DNA from: Pseudomonas luteola NBRC 103146
Lineage (GTDB): Bacteria > Pseudomonadota > Gammaproteobacteria > Pseudomonadales > Pseudomonadaceae
Length of the DNA stretch: 64,000 nt
Assembly (NCBI RefSeq): GCF_002091675.1
Contig: NZ_BDAE01000006.1
Span: 1 to 64,000 of the forward strand
Direction: 5' to 3'
A program made the position numbers and the translations under genes. How positions within the stretch are numbered: position 1 is the first letter of the stretch; each line of letters begins with the position of its first letter. Below the pieces are notes generated by a model that saw only the letters and a program-made list of their open reading frames with translations, did not search any database and was not told where the DNA came from. This document shows, piece by piece, positions 57,754 to 64,000 of this stretch.

Positions 57754-57781
57754 CGACAGCCCTGTGCAGGCAGGGCTGTCG
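57754..57781. terminator. Bidirectional hairpin between convergent MHS gene and purT
   Basis: An 11-bp perfect stem (CGACAGCCCTG at 57754-57764 with its complement at 57771-57781) and a 6-base loop fill the 43-base gap between two stops. There is no T run on either strand, so termination is inferred only from position. Confidence 0.55.
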
Positions 57782-57791
57782 TCCCAAAGGA

Positions 57792-58973
57792 TTAAAGCGT
57801 TACGCTGATGGCTTGCGACGCCTTGGTCGCCTTTTCACGGGCCGCTTCCACCGACTCATCTCGAGCCAGTGCCACGCCCATTCGGCGCTGCCCTGCCACT
57901 TCAGGCTTGCCAAACAGGCGCAGGGCCGTATCCGGATCACTTAGCGCTGCACCCAGATTGCCGAAACTTGTCTGGGTAGATTGTCCTTCAACCAGCAGTA
58001 CGGCAGAGGCTGATGGACCAAACTGGCGAATGACCGGTATCGGTAATCCCAGAATGGCACGGGCATGAAGGGCAAACTCAGAGAGATCCTGAGAGATCAG
58101 CGTTACCAGGCCTGTATCATGGGGACGTGGAGAGACTTCACTGAACCACACCTGATCGCCTTTGACAAACAGCTCAACACCAAACAGACCACGCCCGCCC
58201 AGCGCCTCGGTAACCGCCCTGGCAACACGCTCGGACTCAGCAAGTGCCTTGGGACTCATCGCTTGCGGCTGCCAGGACTCATGGTAATCACCTTTTACCT
58301 GACGATGACCAATAGGTTCGCAGAACGATGTTCCATTGACATGACGGACTGTCAGCAAGGTGATTTCATAATCAAAGTCGATAAAGCCTTCAACAATGAC
58401 GCGTCCCTTACCCGCGCGTCCGCCCTCCTGAGCATAATCCCAGGCGGCCTGAATGTCTTCGCTGCATTTGATAACGCTCTGCCCCTTGCCGGAGGAGCTC
58501 ATGATCGGCTTCACGACACAGGGCATGCCTAAAGATTCGACGGCAGCGGCATACTCTTCAAAGGTGTCCGCGAAGTGATACGGTGAAGTGGGCAAACCCA
58601 ACTCCTCCGCAGCCAGACGGCGAATACCTTCGCGGTTCATGGTCAGCTGCGCAGCGCGTGCAGTAGGCACGACGGTATACCCTTCGCCCTCCAGCTCAAC
58701 GAGGGTTGCCGTGGCAATTGCCTCGATCTCGGGCACGATGTAATGAGGTTTTTCCTGCTCGATGATCGCGCGAAGCGCGGCGCCATCCAGCATATTGATG
58801 ACATGACTACGATGGGCTACCTGCATGGCCGGTGCATTGGCATAACGATCGACGGCAATGACCTCCACACCCAAACGCTGTAGCTCGATGACAACTTCTT
58901 TACCAAGCTCACCAGAGCCACATAACAGAACGCGAGTGGCGGTAGGTGACAATGGAGTTCCTATCTGGGTCAT
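57792..58973 (-). CDS. purT: Phosphoribosylglycinamide formyltransferase 2
   Basis: PurT formylates GAR with formate and ATP, the folate-independent route of purine synthesis. The 393-residue ATP-grasp protein has [20 protein letters not shown], the [12 protein letters not shown] ATP loop in [33 protein letters not shown], and [24 protein letters not shown] catalytic block. I use the ATG at 58973 ([10 protein letters not shown]), giving the family length; the listed start adds 19 residues with no conservation. Confidence 0.96.
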   Translation of the reverse strand: MTQIGTPLSPTATRVLLCGSGELGKEVVIELQRLGVEVIAVDRYANAPAMQVAHRSHVINMLDGAALRAIIEQEKPHYIVPEIEAIATATLVELEGEGYTVVPTARAAQLTMNREGIRRLAAEELGLPTSPYHFADTFEEYAAAVESLGMPCVVKPIMSSSGKGQSVIKCSEDIQAAWDYAQEGGRAGKGRVIVEGFIDFDYEITLLTVRHVNGTSFCEPIGHRQVKGDYHESWQPQAMSPKALAESERVARAVTEALGGRGLFGVELFVKGDQVWFSEVSPRPHDTGLVTLISQDLSEFALHARAILGLPIPVIRQFGPSASAVLLVEGQSTQTSFGNLGAALSDPDTALRLFGKPEVAGQRRMGVALARDESVEAAREKATKASQAISVTL

Positions 58974-59057
58974 GCAGCATCCTCTGGTGTATACAGTCAT
59001 GGGTTTAACCGGGCTGCCCCATAGCGACAACGCACTCGATCGCTATCTGAGGTGCCC

Positions 59058-59264
59058 TTAGAAATAGTGGCCAGCGGCGCAGGCACGTTCCTCACACAGT
59101 TGCAAGACCCTACGCCGCTCGGTGTTGGTCATGCGTCCCCATTGAGATATTTCCTGAGCGGTGCGCTGGCACCCTGTGCACATATCGGCCTCATCCAGCA
59201 CACAGACTTGCACGCAGGGAGAGCGAACAGGCTTTTCGTTTTCATTCATGTCCAAGGCTGTCAT
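59058..59264 (-). CDS. DUF1289 small cysteine-rich protein
   Basis: A 68-residue protein with the DUF1289 cysteine pattern: SPCVQVCVLDEADMCTGCQR, four cysteines spaced C-x3-C and C-x2-C, suited to metal or Fe-S binding, followed by a basic helix (WGRMTNTERRRVLQLCEERA). Members of the YdhL type are common in proteobacteria and uncharacterised. M6 is an alternative start. It is 79 bases from the CoA pyrophosphatase gene and 84 from purT, all on the same strand. Confidence 0.88.
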   Translation of the reverse strand: MTALDMNENEKPVRSPCVQVCVLDEADMCTGCQRTAQEISQWGRMTNTERRRVLQLCEERACAAGHYF

Positions 59265-59343
59265 CTCGTACAGGCAGCGGCCTGATAACGTATCGTTGGC
59301 ATGAATTCTACTTGGCCTGATGGCAGAAGTGCATCAAAAGGCA

Positions 59344-59937
59344 TCATTTCTCAACTGAATGAGGCGGCTCATGGAGCGAAATGCCGGCATCATAAAGCAG
59401 GTTGACCAGCTCCACGATAATGGCAGCCGTCAGGCCCCAGATCCGATACTCACCGTACTGATAACTTGGGATATAGGAACGTCGCCCTTGCTCATCGATC
59501 CTCAGCGTGACTTCTGGAGGCACTTCGCACAGAAAGCTGAGCGGAACCGTAAATACGGCTGCGATTTCAGCGTCGTTGGGCGTGTACTCCACGTAATCGG
59601 GAATAATGCCGACATAAGGCGTTACCTTGATCCCGTAATAAGAAATCAAGGGGCTCAACGGCCCTACTACTTCAACCAGCCCCGGCGGCAGACCAATCTC
59701 CTCATACGCCTCACGCAGCGCTGTATGAATAAGATCCGGATCTTCCGGATCACGTCGCCCACCTGGTAATGCGACCTCTCCCCCATGCGTCGACAGATTG
59801 CTGGCGCGCAGCGTCAGAACCAGCTCAGGATCATCACCTCGAATAATAGGCAACAATACGGCGGCTTCGGGGTGTGTACGATCAGTCTCCAGGTGACGCG
59901 GTCGATAATGCCGCAATCGATGGAGCAACTCATCCAC
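59344..59937 (-). CDS. CoA pyrophosphatase, Nudix family (NudL-like)
   Basis: A 197-residue Nudix hydrolase of the NudL/UPF0035 type: LPGGRRDPEDPDL then HTALREAYEEIGL form the longer Nudix box of CoA pyrophosphatases, preceded by VLLPIIRGDDPELVLTLRAS. Expected reaction is cleavage of CoA to 4'-phosphopantetheine and 3',5'-ADP. It diverges from the second Nudix gene at 60054 across 116 bases. Specificity rests on motif resemblance. Confidence 0.88.
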   Translation of the reverse strand: MDELLHRLRHYRPRHLETDRTHPEAAVLLPIIRGDDPELVLTLRASNLSTHGGEVALPGGRRDPEDPDLIHTALREAYEEIGLPPGLVEVVGPLSPLISYYGIKVTPYVGIIPDYVEYTPNDAEIAAVFTVPLSFLCEVPPEVTLRIDEQGRRSYIPSYQYGEYRIWGLTAAIIVELVNLLYDAGISLHEPPHSVEK

Positions 59938-60053
59938 GATGCTTTCTCCACACGCTTACTCTTGAGGCATCATGGCATGGAATATCCAGCTTGCCCAACC
60001 CCTTGCTTGCAGCCTCAGCTCCTCGCAAGATGGCAGGACGACGAGGAGGCATC

Positions 60054-60596
60054 ATGAAATTCTGTAACTATTGCGGCGGCACGCTGGTTCAGCGCATTCC
60101 CGAGGGGGATACGCGCCCTCGCTACATCTGCACACAGTGCCACACGGTGCACTACCAGAACCCTCGCATTGTGGCGGGATGCCTGCCCGTCTGGGGAGAT
60201 AAAGTACTTTTATGTCGCCGCGCCATTGAACCTCGCCGCGGCTACTGGACACTCCCGGCCGGCTTCATGGAAAACGGCGAAACGATCGAACAGGCCGCCG
60301 CCCGTGAGACTTGGGAGGAAGCCTGCGCTAACGTCGGCAACCTCAAGCTCTATACCTTATTCGACCTGCCCCATATCAATCAGGTTTATATGCTGTTCCG
60401 CGGCGAGCTTGTCGGCGGGTCGTTTGGCATTGGTGAAGAAAGCCTGGAAACAGCCCTGTTTGACGAAGCAGATATCCCTTGGTCGTCACTCGCTTTTCCG
60501 ACCATTGCGCGTACCCTAGAATGCTTTTTTGCTGATCGCCGAACCGGTCACTATTCAGTGCATCATGAAGGCATCGCACCCATGCTGGAACGCTAG
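60054..60596 (+). CDS. Nudix hydrolase with N-terminal zinc ribbon
   Basis: A 180-residue protein: an N-terminal zinc ribbon (CNYCGG ... CTQC, four cysteines in residues 4-33) and a canonical Nudix box GFMENGETIEQAAARETWEE. The arrangement resembles zinc-ribbon Nudix hydrolases such as NADH pyrophosphatase relatives, but it is shorter than NudC, so NAD(P)H activity is not assured. The ATG at 60054 has GAGGAGG nine bases upstream; the frame from 59874 extends into the promoter of the divergent Nudix gene. Confidence 0.92.
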   Translation: MKFCNYCGGTLVQRIPEGDTRPRYICTQCHTVHYQNPRIVAGCLPVWGDKVLLCRRAIEPRRGYWTLPAGFMENGETIEQAAARETWEEACANVGNLKLYTLFDLPHINQVYMLFRGELVGGSFGIGEESLETALFDEADIPWSSLAFPTIARTLECFFADRRTGHYSVHHEGIAPMLER

Positions 60597-60676
60597 TTCC
60601 AGCTGATATATACAGAGTGAACAGCAGCACGCCTTGGCTGCTTTCTGCAGTCGCTTAGCTAGGGATTATTTTTCAA

Positions 60677-61189
60677 ATGCGCCGGATGTATTGGCTTACT
60701 GCTTTCTGTTGCCTGTTTTTCTCTACCCTCTGCCTTGCCAGCACGACAACAACACTTGATGGCCGGACAATCGACAAGGTGCTGGTCATAAAGTCGATGA
60801 ACAAGCTTGAGCTGCTCAGCAAGGGCGAAACCATCAAGTCCTACCGGGTATCACTGGGCAAATTCCCCAAGGGCCCCAAGTTTCGCGAAGGCGATCAGCG
60901 CACGCCAGAAGGCTTCTACTGGATAGACTGGCGAAAGACGAGCGACAAGTTCAACCTGTCGATGCACATCTCATACCCCAATGCACAGGACCTGGCACGC
61001 GCAAAAGCAGCAGGCGTGCCACCGGGCAGCATGATCATGATTCACGGCACCCCTATCGATGAAGAATACCCGGAGTGGTATTTCTCTTCGCTGAACTGGA
61101 CGAATGGATGCATTGCACTAACCAATGCGGATATGCGTGAAATCTGGACGCTGGTCAAGGACGGTACGTTGATCGAGATACGCCCCTGA
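60677..61189 (+). CDS. L,D-transpeptidase (YkuD domain) family protein
   Basis: A 170-residue secreted protein with a signal peptide (about 1-21, ending LAS) and a single YkuD-type domain. His123 in IMIHGTP and Cys145 in WTNGCIALTN, with Asn-Gly-Cys replacing the usual S/T-x-G-C context, are the expected catalytic residues. Such enzymes form 3-3 crosslinks or attach proteins to peptidoglycan in the periplasm; YafK-type relatives may instead be hydrolases. It is the last gene of a plus-strand pair after the Nudix gene. Confidence 0.9.
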   Translation: MRRMYWLTAFCCLFFSTLCLASTTTTLDGRTIDKVLVIKSMNKLELLSKGETIKSYRVSLGKFPKGPKFREGDQRTPEGFYWIDWRKTSDKFNLSMHISYPNAQDLARAKAAGVPPGSMIMIHGTPIDEEYPEWYFSSLNWTNGCIALTNADMREIWTLVKDGTLIEIRP

Positions 61190-61239
61190 AGCTCCGTTAC
61201 ACACCTTGAAGCACAGGAGTCACAACGTTCGGCCTTGAC

Positions 61240-61551
61240 CTAGAATGACGCCAGCTGCCACACCTCATAGGCTGGCGTCTCATAGGGATGGGCTTTGCGT
61301 AACGCCTCGACAGCCTGCTTTACATAGTCATCGGTCACGACCAGCTCTACTTTCCACTCTGCCACGCGCTCCAGCTCGCCAATCTTCCCTAGAAAAGGGT
61401 TGCTTCCAGCACATGGGCGAAACTGCCCCTCCCCCAAGACCTGCCAGCAGCACGCCTCGTAATTACCGATGCGACCACCTCCTGCAGCAAATACCGCGTC
61501 CTTGACGGACTCCACATGGCTACCTGGCACATAGAAGCATAGCTTGTACAT
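61240..61551 (-). CDS. NIF3-like small protein (YqfO insert domain family)
   Basis: A 103-residue protein, MYKLCFYVPGSHVESVKDAV ... RIGNYEACCWQVLGEGQFRP ... HPYETPAYEVWQL, matching the stand-alone PII-like domain found inserted in NIF3/YqfO proteins. The HPYETPAY motif is diagnostic. The start at 61551 is preferred because an upstream in-frame start at 61581 lies inside the purL terminator. Function is unknown. Confidence 0.9.
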   Translation of the reverse strand: MYKLCFYVPGSHVESVKDAVFAAGGGRIGNYEACCWQVLGEGQFRPCAGSNPFLGKIGELERVAEWKVELVVTDDYVKQAVEALRKAHPYETPAYEVWQLASF

Positions 61552-61569
61552 AAATCCTCCAGATGCAAA

Positions 61570-61605
61570 AAGGCCGGTCATACCTGAAACAGTATGACCG
61601 GCCTT
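61570..61605 (-). terminator. Terminator after purL
   Basis: A perfect 14-bp stem (AAGGCCGGTCATAC at 61570-61583 with its complement at 61592-61605), an 8-base loop and five T on the minus strand, 10 bases past the purL stop. It also fixes the NIF3-like start downstream of the stem. Confidence 0.95.
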
Positions 61606-61615
61606 CTCGGACTTA

Positions 61616-64000
61616 TCAGTCTACCCAGACACGCGCATTACGAAACATGCGCATCCAGCCGCCGTCCTCGCCCTGCCAATCACGTGGAATCCAGGAATTT
61701 TGAACTGCGCGGAAAACGCGTTCAGGGTGCGGCATCATGATGGTGACGCGACCATCACGGCTGGTCAGGCCCGTAATACCCAGCGGCGAGCCATTGGGGT
61801 TGGCCGGATACGTCTCGGTGACACGCCCATGGTTGTCAACGAAGCGTAGCGAGACGGTGCCAGAGGCATCTGCTGCCTGCAGGGCCGCGGCGTCCCTGAA
61901 CTCGGCATGACCTTCACCGTGCGCAATGGCAATCGGCATGCGCGAGCCTGCCATGCCCGCAAAGAACAGGGATGGCGATTCCTGTACCTGTAGCATGGCA
62001 ATACGCGCTTCGAACTGCTCTGAGCGGTTACGCACGAAGCGTGGCCAGAATTCACTGCCCGGGACAAGCTCGCGCAGGTTCGAGACCATCTGGCAGCCGT
62101 TGCAGACGCCTAGCGTAAAGCTATCCGTACGCTCGAAGAATTGCTGGAACGCATCACGTGCACGGGCGTTGAACAGAATCGACTTGGCCCATCCCTCACC
62201 GGCACCCAAGACGTCACCGTAGGAGAAACCGCCGCACGCAACGACACCCTTGAAGTCATTCAAATCGACACGACCAGCAAGAATATCGCTCATGTGCACG
62301 TCTACCGAGGCAAAGCCGGCACGGTCAAACGCTGCAGCCATTTCGACCTGACCGTTAACGCCCTGCTCACGCAGAACCGCGACCTGAGGCCGTATACCTG
62401 TCTTGATATAAGGTGCAGCGATGTTTTCGTTCGGATCAAAGCTCAGCTTGGCAGACAGGCCCGGATTGTTCTCTTCGAGCAATGCGTCGTATTCCTGCTG
62501 AGCACAGTCAGCGTTGTCACGCAGTCGCTGGATCTGATAGCTGGTTTCGCTCCAGATACGCTGCAACGAGCGGCGCTCGGCCTTGAAGACGTTCTGCTCG
62601 TTATAGGTGATATTGACCTCGTAACCGTTTACCGGCTGGCCAATGACCGCCACGCAATCCTCAAGACCTGCAGCAGTGAACTGCGCCAGCACTTCGGATG
62701 TGAAATCCTGAGGCACCTGGATCACAGCACCCAATTCCTCGGCAAACAAGGCGCGGGTCAGTTCATCACGGGTAGCGGCCAAGGCATCCAATTTCAGAGA
62801 CAGGCCACAGTGACCGGCAAATGCCATCTCCACGAGCGTCGTGATCAGGCCACCATCGGAACGGTCATGATAGGACAGGATGAGCCCGTCCTTATTGAGC
62901 CCCTGGATGACGGCAAAGAAGGCCTTGAGGTCCTCTGCATCATCCACATCAGGTGCCTTGTGGCCGATCTTGTTGTGAACCTGCGCCAGAATTGAACCAC
63001 CCAGGCGGTTCTGGCCTCGGCCAAGATCGATCAGGATCAGGTCCGTTTCGCCTTTATCCATGCGCAGCTCAGGCGTCAGGGTCTGACGAATATCCTGTAC
63101 TGGAGCAAAGCCTGTCACGATCAGCGACAGAGGCGACGTCACGCTTTTGTCTTGATCGTTTTCTTCCCAGCGGGTCTTCATGGACATGGAGTCCTTGCCC
63201 ACGGGGATGGTGATACCCAAAGCCGGGCACAGCTCCATGCCCACTGCCTTTACCGTATCGTACAGGCGAGCATCCTCACCCGGATGTCCGGCGGCTGCCA
63301 TCCAGTTGGCGGAAAGCTTGATATCGCTGATTTTCTCGATACGCGCCGACGCCAGGTTGGTCAGTGTTTCACCTACCGCCATGCGGCCAGATGCTGCCGC
63401 ATCCAGCAATGCCAAGGGCGTACGCTCGCCCATAGCCATTGCCTCGCCGGTATAGGCGGTGTAGCTGGTCGCTGTAACCGCGCAGTCAGCCACTGGAACC
63501 TGCCAGGGACCAACCATTTGATCACGCGCAACCAGGCCGGTGATGGTCCGGTCACCGATGGTGATCAGAAAGCTCTTGCTGGCAACGGCTGGATGCCGAA
63601 GAACGCGCTCTACCGCCTCCTTGAGCTCCAGGCCGGCACCGTCAAAGTCATCACCCAGCGCTTCCTCGCGAGTAGCGGAGCGATGCATACGTGGAGGCTT
63701 GCCCAGAAGAACATCTAGCGGCATGTCGACCGCATTATTTTCAAAATGGCTGTCCGCTACCGTGAGACGACGCTCTTCAGTAGCCTCGCCAACTACCGCG
63801 AACGGGCAGCGTTCACGCTCACAAATGGCCTTGAAAGTTTCAAAGTTCTCGGCGTCCACGGACAGCACATAGCGTTCCTGGGACTCGTTGCACCATATCT
63901 CGAGCGGGCTCATGCCGGGCTCGTCGTTAGGTACGTTGCGCAGCTCAAAGCGACCGCCACGACCGGCATCGTTGACCAGCTCAGGGAAGGCATTGGACAG
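61616..64000 (-). CDS. purL: Phosphoribosylformylglycinamidine synthase, 5' part outside window
   Basis: PurL converts FGAR and glutamine to FGAM in purine synthesis. The reading frame is open to base 64000; 794 of about 1298 residues are visible. It covers the second AIRS-like half ([33 protein letters not shown]) and the C-terminal class I glutamine amidotransferase ([20 protein letters not shown], nucleophile Cys in [25 protein letters not shown]). This is the large single-chain form. The gene looks intact within the window and ends at a strong terminator. Confidence 0.97.
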   Translation of the reverse strand: MSNAFPELVNDAGRGGRFELRNVPNDEPGMSPLEIWCNESQERYVLSVDAENFETFKAICERERCPFAVVGEATEERRLTVADSHFENNAVDMPLDVLLGKPPRMHRSATREEALGDDFDGAGLELKEAVERVLRHPAVASKSFLITIGDRTITGLVARDQMVGPWQVPVADCAVTATSYTAYTGEAMAMGERTPLALLDAAASGRMAVGETLTNLASARIEKISDIKLSANWMAAAGHPGEDARLYDTVKAVGMELCPALGITIPVGKDSMSMKTRWEENDQDKSVTSPLSLIVTGFAPVQDIRQTLTPELRMDKGETDLILIDLGRGQNRLGGSILAQVHNKIGHKAPDVDDAEDLKAFFAVIQGLNKDGLILSYHDRSDGGLITTLVEMAFAGHCGLSLKLDALAATRDELTRALFAEELGAVIQVPQDFTSEVLAQFTAAGLEDCVAVIGQPVNGYEVNITYNEQNVFKAERRSLQRIWSETSYQIQRLRDNADCAQQEYDALLEENNPGLSAKLSFDPNENIAAPYIKTGIRPQVAVLREQGVNGQVEMAAAFDRAGFASVDVHMSDILAGRVDLNDFKGVVACGGFSYGDVLGAGEGWAKSILFNARARDAFQQFFERTDSFTLGVCNGCQMVSNLRELVPGSEFWPRFVRNRSEQFEARIAMLQVQESPSLFFAGMAGSRMPIAIAHGEGHAEFRDAAALQAADASGTVSLRFVDNHGRVTETYPANPNGSPLGITGLTSRDGRVTIMMPHPERVFRAVQNSWIPRDWQGEDGGWMRMFRNARVWVD

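Noticed and set aside
60640..60676. AlgU-like promoter before the L,D-transpeptidase
   Set aside because: GAACAG is present at about 60619 but the only TCTG-like -10 needs a 19-base spacer, outside the accepted range.
62141..62995. 284-codon plus-strand frame opposite purL
   Set aside because: Antisense shadow of purL.

Overview
The window is chromosomal core sequence from a gammaproteobacterium that reads as a Pseudomonas. The evidence is gene content and order: lepA-lepB-DUF4845-rnc-era-recO-pdxJ behind algU-mucA-mucB-mucD, divergent nadB, a tctDE/tctCBA tricarboxylate locus, tsaB-csbD-adk-ppc, a DUF4398/OmpA lipoprotein pair, hom-thrC and dsbC-xerD, rpsP-rimM-trmD-rplS, ffh, purT and purL. 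Proteins such as AlgU are almost letter-for-letter what I remember from P. aeruginosa. GC looks by eye to be in the mid-50s, lower than P. aeruginosa or P. putida; the species is not settled here. I see no rRNA, tRNA, CRISPR array, IS element, prophage or plasmid gene. Both ends cut genes: pdxJ at base 1 (nearly complete) and purL at base 64000 (about 60% present).

Layout. (1) 1-10250, minus strand: the envelope-stress regulon algU-mucA-mucB-mucD with its own AlgU-type promoter and no mucC, a terminator, then lepA-lepB-DUF4845-rnc-era-recO-pdxJ with overlapping or near-touching genes. (2) 10322-14547: nadB, the sdhE-ygfX pair, ygfZ and an HDOD gene; sdhE and ygfZ diverge from two near-consensus sigma-70 promoters. 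(3) 14541-21110: two-component system tctE-tctD divergent from tctC-tctB-tctA plus an AbrB-family gene; the intergenic region has an 11-bp-period direct repeat suited to an OmpR-type regulator, and the outer-membrane porin expected between the regulators and tctC is missing. (4) 21114-28765, minus: rsmJ, extensin-like gene, DUF72, a lineage-specific small gene, tsaB, csbD, adk, ppc. (5) 28889-30779, plus: a small conserved gene and the DUF4398-lptF lipoprotein operon. (6) 30792-36245, minus: macrodomain, AIM24-like protein, a QEGLA/HEXXXH metallopeptidase-like protein, lysS and prfB with its programmed +1 frameshift. (7) 36451-42885: an accessory-looking metabolic block (MHS transporter with a large loop insertion, GMC oxidoreductase, LysR regulator), then yebE-like and Old Yellow Enzyme genes. 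(8) 42984-55266, minus: recJ, yaeQ, a diguanylate cyclase, thrC, hom, dsbC, xerD, thioesterase, rplS, trmD, rimM, rpsP, ffh. (9) 55402-64000: ypjD-like gene, a second MHS transporter, purT, DUF1289, two Nudix genes, an L,D-transpeptidase, a NIF3-like gene and purL.

How it fits together. The strongest regulatory theme is envelope stress. The algU, csbD and DUF4398-lptF promoters carry the same GAAC(T/A)(T/C)-N17-TCC pattern, so the sigma factor encoded here probably controls two further loci in this window. Most other genes are translation, nucleotide, amino-acid and cofactor housekeeping. I found no defence system, biosynthetic cluster or clearly new multi-gene system. The best leads are single genes or elements: the MATCAP-like peptidase, the MHS transporter with a roughly 100-residue insertion, the structured lptF leader, the perfect 16-bp inverted repeat between mucB and mucD, and the tct control region.
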